64,000 nucleotides of DNA. Origin: Roseibium sp. GTDB taxonomy: Bacteria; Pseudomonadota; Alphaproteobacteria; Rhizobiales; Stappiaceae. The stretch is taken from NCBI GenBank assembly GCA_017643215.1, contig JAEPNV010000010.1:62001-126000 (forward strand), read 5' to 3'. Within the stretch, counting starts at the first letter, position 1. Every line of letters begins with the position of its first letter. The notes below the pieces were generated by a model. The model was given only the letters and a program-made list of their open reading frames with translations, did not search any database and was not told the origin of the DNA. Shown here piece by piece: positions 10,381 through 17,799 of this stretch. Made by a program: the position numbers and the translations under genes.

Positions 10381-11415
10381 ATGGCAGGAGGCTTGCGGGC
10401 CCGCCGCCGCACACAGGGGACCGATTACTGGCCGGGCTTCGTGGATGCGATGGCCACCCTGCTCCTTGTCATTATCTTTTTGCTGTCGATTTTCATGCTC
10501 GCACAGTTTTTCCTGAGCCAGCAGCTTTCCGGCCGGGATGCGGTTCTCAATCGCCTGAACGCGCAAATCAGCGAATTGTCCGAACTGCTGGCGCTGGAAC
10601 GCGCGAGTGCGCGGGAGCTGGAGGATACAATCACCGGCCTTCAGGCGAGCCTGGGCGACGCGACCTCTGAACGCGACCGGCTGTTGGGGCTACTGGAAAG
10701 CAGTTCAGGAGAAGCGGACGCGGCCGGCGGGCGGGCGGCCGCCCTCGAAACACTGCTCGATGATGAGCGGCAGGTCAGTCAGCGAGCGCTTGCGCAAGTC
10801 GAACTGCTCAATCAGCAGATCGCGGCCCTCAGACGCCAGATAGCCGCCGCCAACGCCGCTTTGGAAGCATCCGAGGCCAAGGAATCCGAAAGCCAGGCGA
10901 AAATCGCCAGCCTGGGACGGCGCCTCAATGCCGCGCTGGTGCAACGGGTTCAGGAACTCTCAAGGTACCGCTCTGACTTTTTCGGCCGCTTGCGCGAAAT
11001 CCTGTCGCAGCGCTCCGATATTCGCGTGGTTGGCGACCGGTTCGTGTTCCAGTCCGAAGTCCTGTTCGATTCCGGCTCAGAGGAAATCAATCCCGCCGGG
11101 CGCGATGAACTCGACAAACTCGCCGATGCGATCCTTGAACTGTCCGTCCAAATTCCGGATGAAATCAGCTGGGTCTTGCGCGTCGATGGACACACCGACG
11201 CCCGCCCGCTTTCCGGCACCGGGCGTTTGCGCAACAATTGGGAGCTGTCCGCCGCCCGCGCGATCTCGGTTGTCCGTTATCTGATCGACAAGGGGGTCGA
11301 TCCGGAACGGCTGGTCGCCGCCGGGTTTGGCGAGTTTCAGCCGCTGGAGGAAGGCGACAGTCCTGAGTCCTTGGCCAAGAACCGCCGCATTGAATTGAAA
11401 CTCACCGAGCGCTGA
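10381..11415 (+). CDS. MotB-like protein with OmpA peptidoglycan-binding domain
   Basis: The 344-residue protein has a short cytoplasmic N-terminus, one transmembrane helix (about residues 22-43, DAMATLLLVIIFLLSIFML), a long coiled coil (about 50-195) and a C-terminal OmpA domain with VLFDSGSEEINPAG, VDGHTDARPLSG and NWELSAARAISV, including the Asp and Arg expected to hold diaminopimelate. The coiled coil would span the periplasm. It is the likely stator-type partner of the preceding MotA/TolQ-like channel (three-base gap, GGAGTGACCC before the ATG). The pair may transmit proton-motive force to the cell wall; the exact task is unknown. Confidence 0.88.
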   Translation: MAGGLRARRRTQGTDYWPGFVDAMATLLLVIIFLLSIFMLAQFFLSQQLSGRDAVLNRLNAQISELSELLALERASARELEDTITGLQASLGDATSERDRLLGLLESSSGEADAAGGRAAALETLLDDERQVSQRALAQVELLNQQIAALRRQIAAANAALEASEAKESESQAKIASLGRRLNAALVQRVQELSRYRSDFFGRLREILSQRSDIRVVGDRFVFQSEVLFDSGSEEINPAGRDELDKLADAILELSVQIPDEISWVLRVDGHTDARPLSGTGRLRNNWELSAARAISVVRYLIDKGVDPERLVAAGFGEFQPLEEGDSPESLAKNRRIELKLTER

Positions 11416-11494
11416 TCGACCCGGTTCACCGGCACAACGGGCATCTGTCAACCCGCGTGTCCGTATGCCGATTGGGCCAAAGGCACAGCAGACG

Positions 11495-11528
11495 AAAAAA
11501 AACGCCCCGCCGGCCCACGTGGCGGAGC
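11495..11528 (-). terminator. Intrinsic terminator of trcR
   Basis: Read on the minus strand, an eight-base stem GCTCCGCC with GGCGGGGC (one G-U pair) is followed by CG and eight Ts. It is 29 bases past the trcR stop codon and faces the convergent OmpA-domain gene. Confidence 0.85.
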
Positions 11529-11556
11529 ATCTGGATCAAGACCGGCAGGTTCGACT

Positions 11557-12288
11557 TTACCGGGTTTCGTCGTCGCTGGCGCTGTCGCTATCCTTGAGCG
11601 AATTCAGCTTCGCGAACACGGCGTCAGCATCGATTTCCTCTTCGGCGGCCTGAGGCTTCGGCGCCGGGCTGGTCAGGTTAAAGGCAGCCGCCAAGGCTTC
11701 CTCGCTGGTGCTTTCCTCCACCGGCATGAGAGTCTCCGTTGGCTCAGCATGGCTGGGAAGCGGTGCGTTTTTGGCCGCCTTTTCAACTTCCATATCGAGT
11801 TCAAGCTGGCTGCACAGGCCCAGTGTCACCGGATCCGCGGGCGTTAGGTTCGCCGAGTTCCAATGCGTCCGGTCCCGGATTGCGGCAATCGTCGGCTTCG
11901 TCGTGCCGACGAGACGCATGATCTGCGAATCCTTGAGTTCCGGGTGATTGCGCACCAGCCACAAAATTGCGTTCGGCCGGTCCTGACGGCGTGACACCGG
12001 CGTATAGCGCGGCCCCTTGCGCTTGGTTTCCGGCACAACGACCTTGGATCCCTGTAGCTTGAGCTGATAGTTCGGATCCTTTTGCGCGCGCTCGACCTCT
12101 TCACGGGTCAACTGGCCGGTCAGGATTGGATCCAGGCCCTTGATGCCCTGCGCCGCATCGCCGTCGGCAATCGCTTTGACCTCAAGCGGATGCAATTTGC
12201 AGAAGCTCGCAATCTGCGTGAAGCTGAGCGCGGTGTTGTCTACGAGCCAGACGGCGGTGGCCTTTGGCATAAGCGGCGTATTCGCCAT
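11557..12288 (-). CDS. trcR: Cell cycle transcriptional regulator TrcR (DUF1013)
   Basis: The 243-residue protein matches the DUF1013 family named TrcR in Caulobacter, a CtrA-linked DNA-binding regulator. Visible features are the start MANTPLMPKATAVWLVDNTALSFTQIASFCKLHPLEVKAIADG, a helix-turn-helix-like segment, the basic RRQDRPNAILWLVRNHPELKDSQIMRLVGTTKPTI region, and a variable acidic C-terminus (EEIDADAVFAKLNSLKDSDS). It has its own terminator. The upstream minus-strand leader contains a GC-rich hairpin (about 12315-12333). Found together with rcdA, cpdR and gapR in the same 40 kb, though not in one operon. The family assignment is firm; its regulon here is unknown. Confidence 0.9.
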   Translation of the reverse strand: MANTPLMPKATAVWLVDNTALSFTQIASFCKLHPLEVKAIADGDAAQGIKGLDPILTGQLTREEVERAQKDPNYQLKLQGSKVVVPETKRKGPRYTPVSRRQDRPNAILWLVRNHPELKDSQIMRLVGTTKPTIAAIRDRTHWNSANLTPADPVTLGLCSQLELDMEVEKAAKNAPLPSHAEPTETLMPVEESTSEEALAAAFNLTSPAPKPQAAEEEIDADAVFAKLNSLKDSDSASDDETR

Positions 12289-12429
12289 CGGTCAAATTCC
12301 TTTCGTCGGCTTCCCCGCCCGGCGGGGCGAAAAAGCAGTCACGCGTCTAGTTGAACGGGAGATGCGCAGAATATAGGCGTTTCCGGCGACAAAGGCAAAC
12401 ATCCATGACCAATGGAGGCGTGAATTCTA

Positions 12430-12444
12430 GGGTCAGGACTCATT
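12430..12444 (+). repeat. Solo 15-base mobile-element end
   Basis: GGGTCAGGACTCATT here is identical to the first 15 bases of the inverted-repeat element at 13477. It overlaps the stop codon of the oxidoreductase gene (read on the minus strand), so an element end has supplied the current end of that gene. Confidence 0.65.
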
Positions 12445-13441
12445 CAACAGTCAGAACGATTTTTCCAATATGGTCCGAAGTCTCCATTCGGCGGTGTGCG
12501 TCATCGGCTTCGGCGAGAGGAAATGTCGAATCCATAACCGGGCCGATCTTGCCGGCTTCAATCAGTGGCCAGACCTTCTTGTGCAGGGCGTCGGCGACCG
12601 CAGCCTTGAACGCAGTGTCGCGCGGACGCAGCGTTGACCCCGTATGCACAAGCCGCTTGACCATCAGGACCGAAAAGTTGGCATCCGGTGACGGGCCGTT
12701 CAACGTCGCGATCTGGCAGATCCGCCCCTCGACCGCCGCCGCCTTCCAGTTCTTCATCACATAGTCGCCGCCGACCATGTCCAGGATGACATCTACGCCA
12801 GCACCCTCGGTCGCATCCTTGATCGCGGCGACGAAATCATCGGTCCGGTAGTTGATCACATGATCGGCGCCCAGCGCACGCGCCGCGTCCGCCTTTTCTG
12901 GCGATCCGACGGTGGTGAAGACCTCCGCGCCAAATGCCTTGGCAAGCTGAATGGCCGTTGTCCCGATTCCGGACGTTCCGCCATGGACCAGAAAACGCTC
13001 TCCCGCGGTCAGGCCGACACGGTCAAACACGTTGCTCCAAACCGTAAAAAATGTCTCCGGCAGTGCCGCCGCCTCGACCATCCCCAATCCTTCAGGGATT
13101 GGCAACGCATGGACCTCCGGAACCTTGCAGTATTGCGCATAACCGCCACCCGGGGTCAGCGCGGTCACGGCCGTGCCGATGGGAAACCGCGCGCAGCCGG
13201 CCCCTTGCGCGACCACCGTTCCCGCAACTTCCAGCCCCGGGAGGTCCGACGCGCCTTTTGGCGGCGGATACACGCCCTTGCGCTGCAAGACATCCGGCCG
13301 ATTGACGCCCGCCGCCGCGACCTTGATGAGAATTTCATCCGGGCCGAGCACCGGCAGCGGCCGTGTCTCCGGTTCGAGCACCTCCGGTCCGCCCGGTTCG
13401 GAAATGGCAATGGCGGTCATGGTGCTTGGCAATTCGGTCAT
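12440..13441 (-). CDS. NAD(P)H quinone oxidoreductase, PIG3/zeta-crystallin family
   Basis: A zinc-independent medium-chain dehydrogenase of 333 residues that probably reduces quinones or enones with NADPH. It has the GroES-like N-terminal half (PGLEVAGTVVAQG) and the nucleotide-binding VHGGTSGIGTTAIQLAKAFGAEV, followed by GADHVINYR. Canonical zinc ligands are absent, as expected for the quinone-reductase branch. The ATG at 13439-13441 is used; an internal start at 13420 (MTAIAISEPGG) matches many relatives equally well. The gene is bracketed by identical 15-base repeats at 12430 and 13477, and its stop codon lies inside the left repeat, so its C-terminus may differ from relatives by a few residues. 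Confidence 0.92.
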   Translation of the reverse strand: MTELPSTMTAIAISEPGGPEVLEPETRPLPVLGPDEILIKVAAAGVNRPDVLQRKGVYPPPKGASDLPGLEVAGTVVAQGAGCARFPIGTAVTALTPGGGYAQYCKVPEVHALPIPEGLGMVEAAALPETFFTVWSNVFDRVGLTAGERFLVHGGTSGIGTTAIQLAKAFGAEVFTTVGSPEKADAARALGADHVINYRTDDFVAAIKDATEGAGVDVILDMVGGDYVMKNWKAAAVEGRICQIATLNGPSPDANFSVLMVKRLVHTGSTLRPRDTAFKAAVADALHKKVWPLIEAGKIGPVMDSTFPLAEADDAHRRMETSDHIGKIVLTVE

Positions 13442-13476
13442 GCTAGGGTCCTCATCCTGTCCGTGCGCATGGTCTT

Positions 13477-13740
13477 GGGTCAGGACTCATTAATGTGATT
13501 GAAATGGCGCTGCAAACGGCAAAGAGATGTAAGGAGAAACGCGACAAGCGGGCTGGTGGCCCGGTTGAGCGGTTCGACACAGCAGATCAAAGCCGGTCGC
13601 GCGTCCCTAAGGGATATGAGCAATTTGCCCCGATACAGCGTCGCAAGCCCTTGAAAACCGGAAGGTTTCCAGCAAGCTTGCTTCTTGTATCGACGCAAAT
13701 TGCTTCATACCATTTCAATCAGATGAATGGGCCCTGACCC
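13477..13740. mobile_element. MITE-like element with 31-base terminal inverted repeats
   Basis: A 264-base element. Left end 13477-13507 and right end 13710-13740 are inverted copies agreeing at about 26 of 31 positions (GGGTCAGG..., ...GATTGAAATGG). Inside is a second inverted repeat (13620-13638 with 13685-13703, about 16 of 19 matches) around a small AAACC-GGAA-GGTTT hairpin, so the right half could fold into one long stem. No transposase is encoded; open frames inside look like chance. Flanks show no clear target-site duplication. A lone copy of the left end is at 12430. The ends recall transposon termini, probably of a family whose full copy lies elsewhere in the genome. Confidence 0.75.
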
Positions 13741-13815
13741 TGGTCCAAGGCGCCGGGGACTGACAACGTCTGTAGGCGGTGGCGACAAAAGACACAGGAA
13801 ATGCGGGAGAAAATC

Positions 13816-14022
13816 ATGACGGGCCCGGAAGACGATCGACCGCTGAAACCGCTGGAGACCCAGATTGTGGTCGGGGAAGACCTCACCCGCTTGTCGGAAG
13901 AAGAGCTTCAAGAACGGATTGGCCGTCTCGAAGCGGAAATCATCCGGACGCGCGAGACGCTTTCCCAACGTGGTACGGTTCGCGATGCGGCGGACGCATT
14001 GTTTGGGAAACGCGATCAGTAG
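13816..14022 (+). CDS. DUF1192 family protein
   Basis: A small acidic protein of 68 residues with the DUF1192 pattern: a polar start (MTGPEDDRPLKPLE), a conserved core LSEEELQERIGRLEAEIIRTRE that forms a short coiled coil, and the end RDAADALFGKRDQ. Function of the family is unknown. ATG 13816 is preferred over ATG 13801 because GGGAGA lies five bases upstream. It is immediately downstream of the MITE-like element, and a candidate small RNA lies about 100 bases after it. Confidence 0.85.
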   Translation: MTGPEDDRPLKPLETQIVVGEDLTRLSEEELQERIGRLEAEIIRTRETLSQRGTVRDAADALFGKRDQ

Positions 14023-14128
14023 ATCCATGCATACTTTTTAATTCTGAAAAATACTGTCCGACTCTGGGTCACCTGGGTATGTAAAATTTTATTCGTTTAC
14101 GTCCTATTAATCTTTCCAAACTATGAAT

Positions 14129-14226
14129 TGGGTATCCAGTCATCTGGATTTGAGTGGCTCCTGTCCACTCTGTTTGACGCCTCCCTGTTAAACACTTCGA
14201 GCCGCGCTTTCGCGGCTCTTTTTTTT
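14129..14226 (+). ncRNA. Candidate trans-acting small RNA with CCUCCC loop
   Basis: In a 398-base gap between the DUF1192 gene and rcdA, three clean hairpins occur in a row: ATCCAG-TCAT-CTGGAT (14134-14149), GAGTGG-CTCCTGT-CCACTC (14152-14170) and the terminator (14199-14226). Between the last two, TGTTT...AAACA (14171-14194) can close a loop containing GCCTCCCTG. Two pyrimidine-rich anti-Shine-Dalgarno stretches (CUCCUG and CCUCCC) exposed in loops, a U-rich 3' end and no open frame are hallmarks of Hfq-dependent rhizobial small RNAs. A start near 14129 is inferred from a possible -10 (CTATGA, 14121-14126); no convincing -35 was found. Confidence 0.6.
14199..14226 (+). terminator. Strong intrinsic terminator
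   Basis: A perfect eight-base stem, GAGCCGCG with CGCGGCTC, around CTTT, followed by eight Ts. It ends the candidate small RNA and also insulates rcdA from upstream transcription. Confidence 0.9.
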
Positions 14227-14420
14227 GCCACGACCGTGGGTTACCCTTGCCTTGCGCTGAGGATAAGGGGCGTACGATCAGGGTCCATCGAGCTTGGCAC
14301 AAAGGTTGCTTCGATACAGTTCAAAACCCGAAGCGTCCCTAAGTGGAACAGGTCCCGAACCGTGGCCGTCAACGATCCGCACGCGCGCGCCCGGGATCTG
14401 GTACTGAGTATGAAAGGCGT

Positions 14421-14975
14421 ATGGATCCAATGACCGAGAACAACAACAAGAATACGCAAGCTCCGGAAACGGTACATTTTGCGAACCGTTTGGCCAATTC
14501 GGACAATTTCCAGATCCTGTTTCAGGAAGGAATGTCGCTGGTTGAGGAAACCGCTGTTTACCTTGATGGCGACGGGCGGTCGGAAGCCAAGCTGCTCGCG
14601 CGCCCGGCATCGCTTGGCTATGCGACCGAATCCATGCGACTGACGACACGATTGATGCAGTTGGCGTCCTGGCTGTTGCTCCAACGGGCGGTCAATGAGG
14701 GGGAAATGTCCCCGGAACAGGCCAGCAATGACAAGAACAAGGTGCGCCTTGAAAAGCTGTCCACCGCGACACACGGTGGGGCCTGGAACGAATTGCCGGA
14801 AACACTGCGCGACCTGATCTTGCGCTCAATCCGCCTGCAGGAACGCGTTGTACACCTGGACAACATGCTGTACCGCGACGAGACGGAACCAGGTGAAACG
14901 CCTGATGATCACCCGGCCAATCCGGTCGCGGCGCAATTGAACCAGCTCCATGCGGCCTTCGGCCAGGCCGGCTGA
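14421..14975 (+). CDS. rcdA: RcdA-like protease adaptor (DUF1465)
   Basis: The 184-residue protein matches DUF1465/RcdA, a helical adaptor that, with CpdR and PopA, helps ClpXP degrade CtrA and other substrates in the Caulobacter cell cycle. Recognisable segments are VHFANRLANSDNFQILFQEGM, EETAVYLDGDGR, YATESMRLTTRLMQLASWLLLQRAVNEGEM and LPETLRDLILRSIRLQERV, with the usual variable acidic C-terminus. Two starts compete: ATG 14421 (GAAAGG only three bases upstream) and ATG 14430 (same site at twelve). CpdR, its partner, is encoded at 51341-51700. No ClpX gene is in the window. Confidence 0.88.
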   Translation: MDPMTENNNKNTQAPETVHFANRLANSDNFQILFQEGMSLVEETAVYLDGDGRSEAKLLARPASLGYATESMRLTTRLMQLASWLLLQRAVNEGEMSPEQASNDKNKVRLEKLSTATHGGAWNELPETLRDLILRSIRLQERVVHLDNMLYRDETEPGETPDDHPANPVAAQLNQLHAAFGQAG

Positions 14976-15052
14976 CGCTCAAAGGGCACGCCGTCTACAA
15001 TTCCGATCAGGCGGCCAGCACTCGATCGCAAAATCCGATGGCGAACAACAAA

Positions 15053-15085
15053 CAAAAAACCCGGCTCGCAAGAACCGGGCTTTTC
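15053..15085 (-). terminator. Intrinsic terminator of rpmE
   Basis: On the minus strand, CCCGGTT-CTTGCG-AGCCGGG is followed by a run of six Ts interrupted only by a G. The plus-strand reading also ends in four Ts, so it may stop rcdA transcripts as well. Confidence 0.85.
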
Positions 15086-15104
15086 CACTTTGACACCGAC
15101 CGGA

Positions 15105-15329
15105 TTAAGAACCCAAAAACCCGGCGTATTTGTTCTTGAACCGGGACACCCGGCCACCGCGGTCCATCAGCTGACGATCTCCGCCTGTCCATGCCGGATG
15201 GGAGTTCGGATCGATATCGAGCTGCAGCGTGTCGCCTTCCGACCCATAGGTCGAGCGGGTGGTGAATTCGGTGCCATCGGTCATCACGACCTTGATGGTG
15301 TGATAGTCGGGATGAATATCCGCTTTCAT
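15105..15329 (-). CDS. rpmE: 50S ribosomal protein L31, cysteine-free type
   Basis: L31 bridges the large and small ribosomal subunits. The start at 15329 gives 74 residues ([20 protein letters not shown]), preceded on the minus strand by GGAAAGGA. The C-terminal half [22 protein letters not shown] is typical. No cysteine is present, so this is the zinc-independent form; the other zinc-dependent small protein in the window, L36, is also cysteine-free. A terminator follows closely. An upstream in-frame codon at 15356 would add nine residues not found in relatives. Confidence 0.96.
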   Translation of the reverse strand: MKADIHPDYHTIKVVMTDGTEFTTRSTYGSEGDTLQLDIDPNSHPAWTGGDRQLMDRGGRVSRFKNKYAGFLGS

Positions 15330-15490
15330 GACTGTTCCTTTCCAGAGCCGTGCCAATCGTGCTCCTCGGCACGCCGCTTCGGCCGCGTATCGTATGGTCG
15401 TGCCAGGTTACGCAAGCCCACGCCGATAAATCATGGAAGCGCCCTATAGCCCATGGTGGCGCCCAAAACAAGGCATTATTCAAGGGATCC

Positions 15491-15514
15491 GCCGGTGGCT
15501 TGTCCGCCACCGGC
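15491..15514. other. Perfect nine-base hairpin after chemoreceptor gene
   Basis: GCCGGTGGC and GCCACCGGC around six bases form a perfect hairpin 38 bases beyond the minus-strand chemoreceptor stop codon. There is no T-run, so it is not a standard intrinsic terminator, but it could stabilise the transcript end. Confidence 0.4.
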
Positions 15515-15551
15515 GATTTGGGTTTTCCCGGCTTGCAGACGCCGGATACGC

Positions 15552-17561
15552 TCAGGCTGCGCGGATCTTGGCCAGGAAACTTGAGATCTCCCCTTGCAAG
15601 GAATCCGCGTCCCTTGACAGCGTTTCGGCCGCACTGAGGACCTGACTGGACGCAGCGCCCGTCTGCCCCGCCGCTTCCGACACGCCAACGATGTTCTTTG
15701 ACACTTCGCTGGCGCCATCTGCGGCCTGCTGGACATTGTCGGCGATTTCACTCGTCGCGGCGCCCTGCTCTTCCACGGCCGACGCAATCGAGGCGGCCAC
15801 GCTTTCCATTTCGTTGATCAGCTTGCTGATCTGGGAAATCGCCGTCACCGTTTCCCCGGTCTCCGTTTGGATGGAGCCGATTTGCAGGCTGATTTCGTCG
15901 GTTGCCCGGGCCGTTTGCTCGGCAAGCGTCTTGACTTCGCTCGCCACGACCGCAAAGCCCTTGCCGGCTTCCCCGGCCCGCGCTGCTTCGATTGTGGCAT
16001 TCAGCGCGAGCAGGTTGGTCTGTGCGGCGATGTCGGAGATCAGACCGAGCACTTCGCCGATCCGCTGGGCGGCATCGGCCAGGGACTGAACCCGCTCGGT
16101 TGTGGAATTCGCCCCGGACACCGCTTTTTTCGACATGTCGGCAGAATGCTGGACCTGGCGTGAGATCTCGTTGATGGACGACGCGACTTCCTCCGCCGCG
16201 GCGGCCACGGTCTGCACGTTTGTTGAGGCCTCCTCGGACGCCGCCGAGACATTCGCGGATTGGACATTCGTTTCCTCGGCCGTGGCACTCAAAGATTGCG
16301 CCAGGCCCTCAAGCTCATCGGAGGACCCCTTGACTGTTTTCATGACGCGGGAGACTTCCTGGTCGAATGCGGCGATGGCCTTTTCGATTTCAACCTGTCT
16401 TTGCCGCTTGCGCTCTTCTTCCGCCGCCTGCTCGCCCCGCAGCGTTTCCGCCTCGATCATGTTGTCCTTGAACACTTTGACTGCCGCAGCCATGGACCCG
16501 ATCTCGTCAGTACGCTTTTGACCAGGGATGCTAACCGACAAGTCTTGGTCGGCGAGCCGCAGCATTGCATCGGTGATCGAACGGATCGCACCCGACATAT
16601 GCCGGCCTAAAAGGATCGAAATCAGCGCGCCCAATAACAGCACTGCGCCGCCGACAACCGCGGTCATCCATTGCTTGCTGAGGAAGGCCTCGGCAAGCTG
16701 CGGACCAACTTCATACTGAACCGCGACCTGGCTTTCTTGAAGCTTGTCAAGCTTGCCCAGGATCTCAGGACCAATCCGGTCAAGCGTGCCGGAATAAAGC
16801 GTGTTGCGTTCCTCAATCAACCCGCTCGCCTCGGCAAACGACTGACGAAACGTCGCCAACTGGCTCTTCACTTCGGAGATGAGCTGGAATCGCCGACTGC
16901 CGTCGGTCTGGTTCAAGAGTGCGGCGACGCGCTTCTCCGCCTCCATAATCTCATCATGGAAGCGTGCCTTTTGCGGCTCTTGGTTCTGCAGAAGGTATTT
17001 CTCCAAATAAACCCGGGCCAGAAGCAGATGTTGCTGCGCCTGACCTGCGATATGCGCCGATCGCGGATCACCCTCGTTGAACGCCGATGTCATAATCGCA
17101 CCGAGGTTTTTGCGAATGTCGGTGCCAAGCGGGTTCAAGGTCTGCTGGACAACACCGTTCCGCTGTTCTTGAAGTCGCACAGCCTCCAAAAAGGCGTTTT
17201 GATACTCTTCTGCCGCGCGAATAGTGTCTGCGATCGTTTCAGATGAGCCATGCGTTTGACCAACGCCGGCGATCTGACCGGCATCCTCCAACAACTTGGT
17301 GATGGAGTCTTTTACTGAAACCGCCAGCTCCGGAGAATCCTGGGTGCGATACTTCATGACCGCCAGCCGCGCTTTCAAGACAGCCTCGGTCATGTCCGCG
17401 AGCGTATTGGATTGCCGAGCTGTCGACTGATACTCGGAGAAGGAGACCGCCGTGGATCCCGCGCTTGAGTAAACATAAATAGCCAAAGCTGCCGTAAGGG
17501 CTAATACCGCGCCAAATCCGGCGTAGAGCTTTTGCTGAATGGACAATCGCATGGCAGTCAC
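15552..17561 (-). CDS. Methyl-accepting chemotaxis protein
   Basis: A 669-residue transmembrane chemoreceptor. The first helix is near residues 12-32, then comes a periplasmic helical sensor region of about 250 residues (resembling the double four-helix HBM type), a second transmembrane helix (about 305-328, [21 protein letters not shown]), a HAMP domain and a long cytoplasmic coiled coil. The signalling tip [40 protein letters not shown] is split by no gap. No C-terminal NWETF-like pentapeptide is present. The ligand is unknown. No che operon lies nearby, so it is an orphan receptor. ATG at 17561 or three codons later at 17552. Confidence 0.93.
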   Translation of the reverse strand: MTAMRLSIQQKLYAGFGAVLALTAALAIYVYSSAGSTAVSFSEYQSTARQSNTLADMTEAVLKARLAVMKYRTQDSPELAVSVKDSITKLLEDAGQIAGVGQTHGSSETIADTIRAAEEYQNAFLEAVRLQEQRNGVVQQTLNPLGTDIRKNLGAIMTSAFNEGDPRSAHIAGQAQQHLLLARVYLEKYLLQNQEPQKARFHDEIMEAEKRVAALLNQTDGSRRFQLISEVKSQLATFRQSFAEASGLIEERNTLYSGTLDRIGPEILGKLDKLQESQVAVQYEVGPQLAEAFLSKQWMTAVVGGAVLLLGALISILLGRHMSGAIRSITDAMLRLADQDLSVSIPGQKRTDEIGSMAAAVKVFKDNMIEAETLRGEQAAEEERKRQRQVEIEKAIAAFDQEVSRVMKTVKGSSDELEGLAQSLSATAEETNVQSANVSAASEEASTNVQTVAAAAEEVASSINEISRQVQHSADMSKKAVSGANSTTERVQSLADAAQRIGEVLGLISDIAAQTNLLALNATIEAARAGEAGKGFAVVASEVKTLAEQTARATDEISLQIGSIQTETGETVTAISQISKLINEMESVAASIASAVEEQGAATSEIADNVQQAADGASEVSKNIVGVSEAAGQTGAASSQVLSAAETLSRDADSLQGEISSFLAKIRAA

Positions 17562-17799
17562 CTCATAGAGTTCGTATTTCTACGTACCGATCGTGACAAA
17601 GAGAGTTAACGAAACCTTTACTCTAAAGATTAAGTTGCGCACTTTATTCACAACAATTTTTAATCATTTGTATAAATTTTGCCGGCTATCTCCACATGGG
17701 CAAAACAGCGCAGCCTTATTGATAAAGCGGCGCGGGGATTGGCATCTGCTTGAAGGCTTCCTAAAACAGGCAGTCATGCAATGAAAAATCCAGTGCAAG

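Noticed and set aside
13495..13737. 80-codon frame inside the MITE-like element
   Set aside because: Runs from one terminal repeat into the other, with no homology-like pattern and no ribosome binding site.
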